This document shows positions 42,298 to 50,850 of a stretch of DNA of 51,963 nt, piece by piece. The notes under the pieces were generated by a model. That model saw only the letters and a program-made list of their open reading frames with translations. It made no database searches and was not told the DNA's origin. Every line of letters starts with the position of its first letter. Position 1 is the first letter of the stretch. The stretch lies in contig JAQGKX010000104.1 of the NCBI GenBank assembly GCA_028289885.1, forward strand, positions 1-51,963, in the 5' to 3' direction. A program made the translations under genes and the position numbers. The DNA is from Sphingomonadales bacterium. Lineage in GTDB: Bacteria > Pseudomonadota > Alphaproteobacteria > Sphingomonadales > Sphingomonadaceae.

Positions 42298-42629
42298 CGG
42301 CAATGCGCTGTCCACGGCGATCGAACGCGACTTCGGCAGCGATGCACGCTGGGCGCAGTGAATTTATCGCGATGGGCAAGGCGCTCGGCGGCGGCTCGGG
42401 CTGCGTGTTACTGACCTATAGCCACCGCGACAGCCGCCTGGTCAATCAATGGGCGGCTGATCACACGATGGCGATTGCGGGGGCAACACCGATCCTCGCG
42501 CTCGATATGTACGAACACGCCTATGCCATCGACTATGGCGCAGAGGCAGGGGCCTATGTCGATGCTTTCATGGGCACAGTAAACTGGAGTTCCGCCGATC
42601 AGCGGTTCGCAAATGCGAGCAGCAGCTGA
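42298..42629 (+). pseudogene. chrC: ChrC-like Fe/Mn superoxide dismutase, C-terminal fragment
   Basis: The segment encodes [19 protein letters not shown], then after a one-base insertion at about 42356 [40 protein letters not shown] and [20 protein letters not shown]. This is the C-terminal alpha/beta domain of Fe-type superoxide dismutases, with the Asp and His metal ligands of LDMYEHAY. The N-terminal helices with the other two His ligands are missing. In chr operons such as TnOtChr the SOD gene chrC follows chrA, so this is the expected next gene after a deletion. Confidence 0.8.
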
Positions 42630-42630
42630 A

Positions 42631-43353
42631 ATGAACCTCGCCATCTGGAGGCAAGATTTGTCCTTAAACTCACCCCGCTCCGCAAATGTATACCGCCTTC
42701 TGGCGATGACCGTATCGACGTGTTTCGCGCTCTCCCCGAAGCTCGCAACCGCTGACACGATTCAGCCTTGGCCGGATGTGATTATTGCCGCTCCGGTTGC
42801 CAAGGGATTGCTCGTGTCCGGTGAAATCATCGGGCGCATCGCCGACGACGCTCACCCCTCGCAGCTTGAAACCCGCGCTCAGGTCGGCCATGTTTTCAGC
42901 AAGAAATTCACAGGCTGGGTGGGCTGGGTACATTTCGCCAATTACATTCCCCACGCTCCCAATGGCCGCGAGGATCAGCTTGTCGAGCAACTGAACTGGA
43001 ACGTGGCGGCGGCGGGCCCGCTGCGCTTCCTGACCCGGACACGGCTCGAGCAGCGCTTCATTCGTGGCATTGACGAAACAAGCTGGCGATGGCGGCAACA
43101 GGTGCGCGTCACCTATGCGCTTGGAGGAAAGAAGGCCCCCAGCGCTGTCCTGTGGAGCGAACCGTTTCTGTCGTTGAACAGGACAGCCGCGCAGAGTCAC
43201 ACTCTTGATCAGTTGCGTACATTTGTCGGCGTTACGGTGCCGATCTCCCCACATGTGGATTTTGAATGCGGCTATCTCAACCAGCGCATTTATCGCTCCA
43301 ACGCGACCATTGTGAATGATGCGATCCCCATCATTTTGACGGTTCGCTTTTAG
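42631..43353 (+). CDS. DUF2490-family outer-membrane protein
   Basis: A 240-residue protein. After an N-terminal hydrophobic segment (LLAMTVSTCFALSPKLATA, cleavage after ATA) comes beta-rich sequence with ISGEIIGRIADDA-like and QVGHVFSKKFTGWVGWVHFA, RTRLEQRFIRG and WRWRQQVRVTYAL strands, ending in ILTVRF, the C-terminal Phe of outer-membrane barrels. This layout fits DUF2490. It starts 2 bases after the chrC relic, so it depends on the chr promoter. Its role in chromate tolerance is unknown, but it is the only intact structural gene left downstream of chrB. Confidence 0.7.
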   Translation: MNLAIWRQDLSLNSPRSANVYRLLAMTVSTCFALSPKLATADTIQPWPDVIIAAPVAKGLLVSGEIIGRIADDAHPSQLETRAQVGHVFSKKFTGWVGWVHFANYIPHAPNGREDQLVEQLNWNVAAAGPLRFLTRTRLEQRFIRGIDETSWRWRQQVRVTYALGGKKAPSAVLWSEPFLSLNRTAAQSHTLDQLRTFVGVTVPISPHVDFECGYLNQRIYRSNATIVNDAIPIILTVRF

Positions 43354-43381
43354 GTCAAACTAACTGGGGACAAAGCACGAA

Positions 43382-43471
43382 GATTCTCCGTTTGGTCTTT
43401 ACGGAATCTCCGCCTCGTGGCTTAATTTCGGCGCGTTGCCGATAGGCGGCTTGGTGGCGCGATCTGACTAA
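43382..43471 (+). pseudogene. MFS-transporter-like C-terminal scrap
   Basis: The frame reads DSPFGLYGISASWLNFGALP then IGGLVARSD and stop. MFS_3-type exporters carry RGRVxGLYGxxxxGxxALGAL in their late helices, which is the likely source. Only about 30 residues survive. It has no start and no ribosome site. Confidence 0.3.
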
Positions 43472-43559
43472 TGCTGGTGCAATAAGTCTAGCATGCTGGC
43501 GGAACAGCGGCTTATCGTCCATCGAGTGCTGTCGATCAGCGATGGATATAAAAACTAAG

Positions 43560-44897
43560 TCAGACTTTTCCCGCGAACCCGGCTGACCGCAAACCGCCGG
43601 CAGCAAAAAATGTGACAAACGTCACGATGCCCAGCAATAAAAATGCCAGCACTGATGTCCGAGGGTCTTCGTAGACGAACGCCCCAAGCAGCATCATGTT
43701 CACGGTCATGGCGAACATGGCGGGGGCAGGGAACAGGAGCATCGAATAAGGCCGATCCAACCCCGGCTCCTTTATCCGCATTGCGATTGCGGCTGCATTT
43801 ATGCACACGCTCATGGCCGTGACGAGCGAGAGACTGAACGAGAGAAGCAGATCGTAAATGCCGACGGTTGCAAGAAGTGCAGCAAGGCATACCGTCACCA
43901 GCAGCGCCGCGCGCGGTGCCCCATTGGGCGCAACAACCGAGAGTGCGGGCACCTTGGCGTCGCGCGCGATGGCGTAGAGCACGCGTGGGAACTGCATCAC
44001 CATCACGTTCGCCAGGGTGGCGACCGAGATCAGCGACACCAGCGTGACCAGTCTGTCGGCAAGGACCGGCGCAGACTGGAAAACACGCGAGGCTGCATCA
44101 GCCGCGACGAGATTACTCCCTGCCATTTCTCGGGGCGTCAGCGCCCGCAAAAGCGCCAGGTTCATGAGCACGTAGACCGTCATGATCGCGAATATCCCCG
44201 AAAAGGTCGCGCGGACGATAGCACGGCGGGGGTCCTTCAACTCTTCGGTGAAGTACACAGCCGAGTTCCAGCCACCATAAGCGCCGACAACGGCGCGGAT
44301 CGACGCAATGACCCCTACGACGGTGAAAGCGGCTGCGTGACCGGAGGACACGACCGGCGCCCCGCGTGGGACAAGCAGCAGCGCCAGAATCAGTACCGTA
44401 TAGACGAGTGCCTTCACGGCACTCCCGATTTCTTGTGAAGCGCCGCCCACTCGTGTGCCGAAAACGTGAATAATACCCGTCGCCAGCGGAAGCATTGCGG
44501 CGAGCAGACCCGTTGGGACGCCGCCCGCAATTCCGAGTCTGTGCATATATTCGGCGAAGACAACGCCGATATAAGCAATCGCAGCCGTATTGCCGAGCCA
44601 GTCGGTCAGCCCCACGGCGAGGCCGACGAATGGTCCAAAGGCGCGCCTCGCAAACACGTAAGGCCCGCCGCTGAGACGGATCGATGCGGCGAGTTCGACT
44701 GAGCACATGGCGTCGACCAGAACGATGACCCCGCCGACAATCCAGAGCGACACGATCACCGTTGCCTGCGGTGCGCCCTGTGCGACCAGACCGGGGGTCC
44801 GCATAATGCCCTGACCGATCGTGCCACCGACGACTACTGCGATGCCGAAGGTGGTGCTGAGCACACGTAACAAATGGGTCGAATGCGCGGCGGCCAT
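43560..44897 (-). CDS. APC-superfamily amino-acid permease
   Basis: A 445-residue inner-membrane protein with 12 predicted helices. Helix 1 has the conserved VVVGGTIGQGIMRTPG of the amino acid-polyamine-organocation group; LSGGPYVFARRAFGPFVG and AYGGWNSAVYFTEELKDPRR match helices 2-3 and the loop after helix 6. It probably imports an amino acid by proton symport; the substrate cannot be read from the sequence. A GGGGGGA run sits about 10 bases before the ATG. It is transcribed leftward and alone. Confidence 0.85.
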   Translation of the reverse strand: MAAAHSTHLLRVLSTTFGIAVVVGGTIGQGIMRTPGLVAQGAPQATVIVSLWIVGGVIVLVDAMCSVELAASIRLSGGPYVFARRAFGPFVGLAVGLTDWLGNTAAIAYIGVVFAEYMHRLGIAGGVPTGLLAAMLPLATGIIHVFGTRVGGASQEIGSAVKALVYTVLILALLLVPRGAPVVSSGHAAAFTVVGVIASIRAVVGAYGGWNSAVYFTEELKDPRRAIVRATFSGIFAIMTVYVLMNLALLRALTPREMAGSNLVAADAASRVFQSAPVLADRLVTLVSLISVATLANVMVMQFPRVLYAIARDAKVPALSVVAPNGAPRAALLVTVCLAALLATVGIYDLLLSFSLSLVTAMSVCINAAAIAMRIKEPGLDRPYSMLLFPAPAMFAMTVNMMLLGAFVYEDPRTSVLAFLLLGIVTFVTFFAAGGLRSAGFAGKV

Positions 44898-45118
44898 GCA
44901 GTGAATCCCCCCGAATCAAGCAAGTATGGCAAATAATCGCGCCTCAAGCACGCGTTCAGATTCCTCACAGATCGCAGCCCGATATGCTGGTCCAGTGGCG
45001 GCGCGTGAGATCACGACTAGCGATCGGAACGTCCTGATTTGGGACCCATAGCTGATCGGTTTTTAGCGCCACGTTCCCAATGCTTCAGCATCGGTTCCTG
45101 TGGTGCTGACAGACAACG

Positions 45119-45571
45119 CTACCCGCGAATGGGCACGACGTCGTCTTCGGCAGCAACGATCTGCCAGTGCCCGTTTCGCCTGATCCAGGTGTCCGTCCAT
45201 ACAAACCGACCCTTTCGAGAAGGATTTCTTTTGGTCCAGGTCTCACTGCCCTGTGCGACCGCAGTGTCCGCGCCGAAGAACCGGACATGCACATAGTCAG
45301 GATGGTTCGATACAAATTCGCCGGGTCCCTCCTTCGCAAAGCGCACAGCCTGCGCCTTGTTCAAAACCTCGCCGTCGAGAACCCAGACGAAATCAGTGGC
45401 GAGTATGCGTTCCACGACGGAGGCGTCGTTCGTCGCGACTGATTCCGCCCACTGATGTTCACTGTCGATGATATAGCGTTCGGCATGTGCCTGAGAGGTT
45501 GGTGGAGTCGCAGCCGATACTTCTAGGCTCACCACGAGTAACAATACTGCAGTCAGACCAAATTTGTGCAT
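45119..45571 (-). CDS. Secreted NTF2-like (DUF4440) protein
   Basis: A 150-residue protein with a signal peptide (MHKFGLTAVLLLVVSLEVSAATP, cleavage after SAA) and an NTF2-like fold of DUF4440 type: EHQWAESVATNDASVVERIL, ATDFVWVLDGEVLNKAQA and FVWTDTWIRRNGHWQIVAAE. Members are periplasmic small proteins that bind or isomerise small ligands, mostly without known role. GGGAG lies 7 bases before the ATG at 45571, which rules out the longer frame from 45604. Monocistronic, leftward. Confidence 0.8.
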   Translation of the reverse strand: MHKFGLTAVLLLVVSLEVSAATPPTSQAHAERYIIDSEHQWAESVATNDASVVERILATDFVWVLDGEVLNKAQAVRFAKEGPGEFVSNHPDYVHVRFFGADTAVAQGSETWTKRNPSRKGRFVWTDTWIRRNGHWQIVAAEDDVVPIRG

Positions 45572-45976
45572 GGTGTTGCTCCCAACGTTGGCCACGCTAG
45601 CCAAGTAACGATCTTGCGCAAGTGACTATGATGTCGGGGGATGTCCATCTACGGCACGGGGCTGTGACAGGCGGCCAGAGTGAAATCAAGCAAGTCCGGC
45701 AATCGACAAAGATAGCTCCGGTCGGCGGACCGGCTGTATTCGGGAAAGCTCGCAAAGCCACTAAAAGGTAAAAATTGCCGCTTTGCCATTTGGCCGCTCG
45801 TGGCGACAGAATGCGGAAGCACAGTCGACGGTCGAGCCTTACCTATCCGGGCAGGCAGTATGCGCTGACGAGACGTTTCGCTCAATTCACTATATAGGGG
45901 GGGATGGAGTGTTCGCAAACCCGGTTATGCACGATACGCTGAGTTGAAAAATCAAGGTTGGCCAAAGGGTGGCAGC
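45572..45976. other. Divergent region between DUF4440 and deacetylase genes
   Basis: About 400 bases without a credible gene. It must contain promoters of both flanking genes. The tract TTCACTATATAGGGGGGGATGG at about 45887-45908 includes a TATATA-like -10 candidate for the rightward gene. Confidence 0.35.
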
Positions 45977-46915
45977 GTGCGCAGACATATATTAGCGGCT
46001 TTGGCTTTGTCCGCCTCAGTCCCCGCTCAGGCAGCAGGCGACACCGTGGCGCTTACCTTCGATGATCTGCCAACCATGACACTTCTTCATGCACAATCTT
46101 ACGCCAACTATACAAACAAGATGCTGTTACGTGGGCTGCGGCGACACCATCTGCCGGCTATTGGATTCGTCAACGAAGGGAAGTTAGACGATCTCGAGCG
46201 CGCTGCCCAGATCGACATACTGCGCCAGTGGCTTGATGCGGGAATGAGTCTTGGCAATCACACCTTTTCGCATGAGTCGCCGAACAAGCTTCTAGCCGAA
46301 GGCTATACCCGCGATATCGCCCGCGGCGAGGCGGTTATCCGCCCGATGCTGGTTGCGCGCCACCGCGACCTGCACTGGTTTCGCCATCCCTATCTTGAGA
46401 CCGGGACACCGCTGGAAACCAAGCTGAAGATCAACGCCTGGCTGGCATCTCACGGCTACCGAATCGCGCCCGTGACTATGGAAAACTCCGACTGGCTGTT
46501 TTCAGAACCCTATGACGACGCCATTGCCAGCCACGACAGATCACGCGTGCGGCGGATTAAGGCGTCCTACCTCGCTTACACAGCAAAGATCATTCCCTGG
46601 TACCGAAAAGCCGGGCATCAGTTGCTGGGCCGCAACATGGCCTTCATCATGCTGCTGCACGACACGCGCCTGAATGCCGATTGTATCAATAACATAGCCG
46701 CGCTGTTGAAGAAGAACCACCTCAAACCGGTGACGCTTCAACAGGGCATGGCCGATCCTGCCTACAGCATCAAGGACCCTTACGTGGGGGCCGATGGCGT
46801 CGAGTGGCTTGAACGATGGTCGCAGGAACTGCATAAGGAACTGCCCTGGGACAGCTTTATAGAGCCTCCTGCCGAGACCGACGCCGATTATACCCACATC
46901 GCGCACGATCGTTAG
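45977..46915 (+). CDS. Secreted polysaccharide deacetylase (CE4)
   Basis: A 312-residue protein with signal peptide (MRRHILAALALSASVPAQA) and a CE4 NodB domain. LTFDDLP provides Asp29 and Asp30, GNHTFSHES the metal-binding His95 and His99, and WFRHPYLETG the RxPY-like motif 3. The later IMLLHDT supplies the catalytic His region. It removes N- or O-acetyl groups from a surface glycan or peptidoglycan in the periplasm. The GTG at 45977 with AAGGG 7 bases upstream is preferred over the TTG at 45944. It is not clustered with the EPS genes but could act on their product. Confidence 0.85.
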   Translation: MRRHILAALALSASVPAQAAGDTVALTFDDLPTMTLLHAQSYANYTNKMLLRGLRRHHLPAIGFVNEGKLDDLERAAQIDILRQWLDAGMSLGNHTFSHESPNKLLAEGYTRDIARGEAVIRPMLVARHRDLHWFRHPYLETGTPLETKLKINAWLASHGYRIAPVTMENSDWLFSEPYDDAIASHDRSRVRRIKASYLAYTAKIIPWYRKAGHQLLGRNMAFIMLLHDTRLNADCINNIAALLKKNHLKPVTLQQGMADPAYSIKDPYVGADGVEWLERWSQELHKELPWDSFIEPPAETDADYTHIAHDR

Positions 46916-47016
46916 GAGTCCGTGAAGGCGAGACGGCACGCGCTTGCCGCTTAATCAATTCGTCAATTCAACCACGCTATGTCAATGCCCATCCTTAAAG
47001 GAGCAAGTCAGGCACG

Positions 47017-48063
47017 ATGGTAAAGAATTCGACCGACGTACTTTTTTCAAGCGTTGCGAAATCCGGTCTCAGGATTGGGTCCGCAAAAAGTATTGAGCAC
47101 CTTGTGCCATGGGTGATTGCAGTAATTGCGATCTCGTTTTTGTATTTTGGCCGTGCGGTCCTGGTTCCCATAACGCTTGCGATACTACTGTCTTTTCTGC
47201 TTGCTCCGATCGTCTCCGTATTGCGAAAACTCAAAATGGGGCGACATTTATCTGTCATCGTCGCCATCCTGCTGGCGCTGGGTACGATAACAATCACCAG
47301 CGCAGTAATTATCAGCCAGGCTGGACGGCTGACGAAGGATGCGCCCGCCTACGCAGAGGGGATCGCCATGCATGTCAATGATGCGATCACCGCTCTTCGC
47401 GCCTATTATCTGGCGTTAACGGGGCGCACCCACTTGTCGGAGAGCCTTTTGGGCGCAACAAAGGGAGTGACCGACACGCAACCCCGCGCCACCCGGTTCT
47501 GGCGCGAACGGCTGCTGATCGGGATCGCTGCGGCACTGAACGAAAGCGCGCACGGCCATCATGCACAGGCGCAGGCCATCGCTGACGCGATTCTTGCCGA
47601 CAGCCAACAGGATGGCCGTATGGTCGCAGTGGCCGAAGCCCATCTTGTCCGAGCCTTTGTGCTTGCGCGCTGTCCAACGGGCCAGACTCAGGCGCTGGCC
47701 CCGCTGGTCGCCGGCCTTAATCTCATCGGCATGCATGCCATCCCTGGACTTCTGCACGAATGGCGTGAACTGGTCAAAGATCATGCCGAGGCATTGAGAG
47801 GTTTGCTCGATCCAGCGGCGCACGTGCTGCTCGAGCGCATCGAGCGCGAGTGGGGAGGGCGGGTCCAAAAGGATCTTCTGTCGGATCGTGAAGTCAGCGT
47901 GCTCAGGGGCGTGGCTGCAGGACTTACAAACAAGCACATCAGCCGCGAATGCGGCTTGTCGGTCAACACGATCAAGTTCCATCTCAAGCAATGCTTCAGA
48001 AAACTCGACGTTCAGACGCGCGAAGGCGCGGTGGAAACTGCGCGCCAAGCTGGCCTTTTTTGA
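47017..48063 (+). CDS. Fusion of AI-2E transporter N-terminus to LuxR-type regulator
   Basis: A 348-residue open frame with two unrelated parts. Residues 25-128 look like the first helices of an AI-2E/PerM family exporter (WVIAVIAISFLYFGRAVLVP, ILLSFLLAPIVSVLRKLKMG, LTKDAPAYAEGI). From about residue 135 it becomes a helical, TPR-like region and then a LuxR DNA-binding domain (LLSDREVSVLRGVAAGLTNK, SVNTIKFHLKQCFRKL, residues 285-348) as in MalT-type regulators. The switch near 47400 is in frame with no stop. It could be a membrane-bound regulator or a deletion scar. The ATG has only a distant AGGAG (13 bases). It converges on the TonB receptor gene. Confidence 0.65.
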   Translation: MVKNSTDVLFSSVAKSGLRIGSAKSIEHLVPWVIAVIAISFLYFGRAVLVPITLAILLSFLLAPIVSVLRKLKMGRHLSVIVAILLALGTITITSAVIISQAGRLTKDAPAYAEGIAMHVNDAITALRAYYLALTGRTHLSESLLGATKGVTDTQPRATRFWRERLLIGIAAALNESAHGHHAQAQAIADAILADSQQDGRMVAVAEAHLVRAFVLARCPTGQTQALAPLVAGLNLIGMHAIPGLLHEWRELVKDHAEALRGLLDPAAHVLLERIEREWGGRVQKDLLSDREVSVLRGVAAGLTNKHISRECGLSVNTIKFHLKQCFRKLDVQTREGAVETARQAGLF

Positions 48064-48122
48064 AGCAAGGTTGTCACGCGCAAATCTTTCAGCGATCCCA
48101 TGTTCGCGTTGATATTGCCTGG

Positions 48123-48152
48123 CCCCGTTCCCGACATTGCGGGGAAGCGGGG
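48123..48152. terminator. Possible bidirectional terminator
   Basis: CCCCGTTCCC (48123-48132) pairs with GGGAAGCGGGG (48142-48152) with one bulged base and a 9-base loop. It lies in the 108 bases between two converging genes, where a two-way terminator is expected. No T-run follows on either side. Confidence 0.4.
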
Positions 48153-48171
48153 GGCTGCAAATGATCGTTGC

Positions 48172-50379
48172 CTAGAAGGTGCGGGATAGATTGATGCCGA
48201 TGGTGCGCGGCTGGATGACATAGACGGCGATCGGGTCGCCCGTGCCACTTGGAAGCACGCCGCGTTTGTCGGTGACATTGTTAAGAAACACGCTTGCCGT
48301 CCACATATCTTGTTTGAGGCCAGCATGCAGGTCGAGCTGCGCGTAGCCTGAAAAGACCTGTCGCGCGACGCCTGCGGGCTGAAAATTGCCAAGGCGCTTT
48401 CCGACGTAACTCACATCGGCACCCGCAAAGCCGGTCAACCCGTCGCTCAGCCCGAATTCGTCATTGACCGAGGCCTTGCCAGAATATCGACTGCTGACGG
48501 GCAGGCGATCGCCCGCGCCCCCGACCGCCGTGCCAGCGAGCCCGACCGGCAGCGCACGCTTCAGCTTGGCATCGTTGTAGGCGATCCATCCGGATATGGT
48601 CAGGCCTTGCACAGGATGCGCGGTCATCGAAAGCTCGACGCCCTGGCTCTTGGCCCTGCTCCCATTAACGAACAGCTGCGCGCGCGTAACTGGATCGATC
48701 ACGGCAAGCTGAATGTCCTTCCATTCAATGTAATAGATTGAGGCATCGAACGACAACTTGCGGTCGAGCACCGAACCCTTGAAGCCGAGTTCGTAATTCT
48801 GAGTCTTGTCCGGCGCGTAAGACGGGAGCAGGTCGGTCGAGTTGTTCGAATTGGGACCACCGGGCCGATATCCGCTGGCCACCCTGGCATAAACCATTGC
48901 GTCCTGGGAAAACTTGTACTGCGGCGTTACCGAATAGGTGAAGGTGTTGTCCTTTGTGTCCTCCTGGGGGGGCGTGAAGGGGTCGGGCCGATTTAGGAAT
49001 ATCGTGTTGTAAGGGCCGTTATAGACGGTCTCGTAATGTTGCTTGATCCGGCTTAAACGCCCGCCGGTCTGAATGTTGAACTTGTCGGTAATTTGGAAGG
49101 TCAAATTCCCGAAAGCAGCGATTTCATCATAGTTTGTACGGATCGGTTGCTGAAGCACTTGCGCGACATCGGCGCCGGTTGCCGGATCAACAGCGCGCAG
49201 GTCGGTTCCCAGCACAGATTTTTCGTGCGTGTAGAACGCGCCGATCAACCCGTCGATACCATCAATGATCGGAACCGACAGCCGAAGCTCCTGGCTGAAC
49301 TTCTTCGTATCCGCCGGATTCGCCAGCCGGTCTCCGCCGACGCCGAAAGTGGCTTGGGTAGCGGGGCCGAAGGCGAAGGTGAAATCGCGGAATCCTGAAT
49401 ATTTATAGGTGGAATAGCCCGTGATTGATGTCAGGTCGAACGCGCCAACCTTGCCGTGGGCCAGCGCGGAATAGGCCTGTGTGCTGAGTTTGGACGCGCC
49501 CGTGCCTCGTAGACGGCTCTGCTGCAGGTCGCCAAGGTTCGAGTCGGTGTAGGGAAAGCCGAGAATCTTGTCCCGCTGCAACGTGGCATTGAGCTTGAGC
49601 GAAAAGTCGGATGATGGTCGCCACAATACGGACAGGCGACCGCCGCTCGCATTGGTTCGATTGACGTTCTGTTCGCCGGTCTGGACATTGTCGATATAGC
49701 CGGGGTCGCGCCGGGTGACGCCGCTTACGCGGATGGCGAGCGTCTCGCTCACCGGGACGTTGAGCGCCGCGCGCACACTGTACCCGAGCGCGCCGCTCTT
49801 GACGCTGGTGCCACCGACTTCGATGCGCCCGCGCAGCGCATCGGTCGACTGATCGACCGAAACATATTTGAGTAGTCCACCAAGACTGTTGGCACCATAC
49901 AGCGTGCCCTGTGGCCCTCGCAGAACTTCAATGCCAGCGAGTTCGCTGGGATCGAACTCGGGGACGGGGCCGCCGCCGCCCAGATTGGTCGAGGATCCGA
50001 ACGGCACGTCGTCGACTACGGTGCCTACTGTCGGATTTCCGCCGCCAGTGGTCAGTCCCCGGATGGCCAGCGACGTGCCGGAACTGCCGCCATTGTTGCC
50101 CGGCAGGATGCTGAGACCTGGGACGCTGGTGTAAAAGTCTTTTACGTTGACTTTATTGCCCTCGGTCAGCGCGCTGGCGCTAAGCACGGTTACGGGAATG
50201 GGCACATCCTGAAGGCGTTGCTCGCGCTTTTGGGCAGTGACGATGATATCGTTCGAGCTGTTGGTTGCAGCATCGGCGGCCGATAGCTGCTGTTCCGATG
50301 GTTGCGCCATAGCCGGGGCGACCCAAGCCTGACTGACGATGGCTGATGACAGCAGAGCCAGGCGGAAAGATGGAAACAT
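48172..50379 (-). CDS. TonB-dependent outer-membrane receptor
   Basis: A 735-residue receptor: signal peptide (MFPSFRLALLSSAIVSQAW to AMAQ), N-terminal TonB-box-like DIIVTAQKREQRLQDVPI, plug domain (residues 50-165 with SVPGLSILPGNNGGSSGTSL and VLRGPQGTLYGANSLGGLLK) and a 22-strand barrel ending in INLSRTF with the terminal Phe. The EIVVTAQKREQ and GPQGTLYG signatures mark the large sphingomonad group that takes up aromatic or plant-derived ligands, not the siderophore group proper. The ligand is unknown. GGGG lies 8 bases before the ATG. It is divergent from fbiC. Confidence 0.9.
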   Translation of the reverse strand: MFPSFRLALLSSAIVSQAWVAPAMAQPSEQQLSAADAATNSSNDIIVTAQKREQRLQDVPIPVTVLSASALTEGNKVNVKDFYTSVPGLSILPGNNGGSSGTSLAIRGLTTGGGNPTVGTVVDDVPFGSSTNLGGGGPVPEFDPSELAGIEVLRGPQGTLYGANSLGGLLKYVSVDQSTDALRGRIEVGGTSVKSGALGYSVRAALNVPVSETLAIRVSGVTRRDPGYIDNVQTGEQNVNRTNASGGRLSVLWRPSSDFSLKLNATLQRDKILGFPYTDSNLGDLQQSRLRGTGASKLSTQAYSALAHGKVGAFDLTSITGYSTYKYSGFRDFTFAFGPATQATFGVGGDRLANPADTKKFSQELRLSVPIIDGIDGLIGAFYTHEKSVLGTDLRAVDPATGADVAQVLQQPIRTNYDEIAAFGNLTFQITDKFNIQTGGRLSRIKQHYETVYNGPYNTIFLNRPDPFTPPQEDTKDNTFTYSVTPQYKFSQDAMVYARVASGYRPGGPNSNNSTDLLPSYAPDKTQNYELGFKGSVLDRKLSFDASIYYIEWKDIQLAVIDPVTRAQLFVNGSRAKSQGVELSMTAHPVQGLTISGWIAYNDAKLKRALPVGLAGTAVGGAGDRLPVSSRYSGKASVNDEFGLSDGLTGFAGADVSYVGKRLGNFQPAGVARQVFSGYAQLDLHAGLKQDMWTASVFLNNVTDKRGVLPSGTGDPIAVYVIQPRTIGINLSRTF

Positions 50380-50850
50380 AATTCACCCCTTTTATCGGAA
50401 TTCTCTGGCGAAACTATGCGCATTCCTGAATCTTGCAGACTTCGGCGCGGGGTAGGCGCTCACCGTTGGTGGGTAGTAGTAGACCGCCCGTTTCGTTTTC
50501 CTAAGCGGTAAAGACAGGCTCGCTCGTTAAGTGATGCAAGCGGCAATTAGCTTTCTGTCCAGGACCCGGACGTCCATTTCTGCGGCCGAAACGGGATGCC
50601 CGCAGTTCCAGATAAGCCAGACTCTTTTTGCAGCCGGGGGTCGATCGGACCCTCACCTATAGGCCGCTCGCTCCCAAGCAAGGTCTACCCTTTGCACGTG
50701 GCGGGAGCTCTTCGCGGTCGAAAGCGAGTGCGTTATTATCATCGCTGTTGGCTCTGGTCATCCCGCACCCTATCGGCTGGTGGGTGGCGAACTGAGGTGG
50801 TTTCGCGCAATGACAACACGGTGCGAATGAATATAAACGTGAGAGGCGAG
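50380..50850. other. Divergent region between TonB receptor and fbiC
   Basis: 471 bases with no supported gene. It should hold the promoters for both flanks. I found no clear palindrome or riboswitch-like structure, and no -35/-10 pair I would defend. Confidence 0.35.

Noticed and set aside
45649-45918. 89-residue minus-strand frame in the divergent region
   Set aside because: No ribosome site or recognisable domain; it covers the region that must carry the promoters of the flanking genes.
47416-48048. 210-residue minus-strand open frame
   Set aside because: Antisense to the regulator part of the fusion gene, which has a clear LuxR helix-turn-helix.
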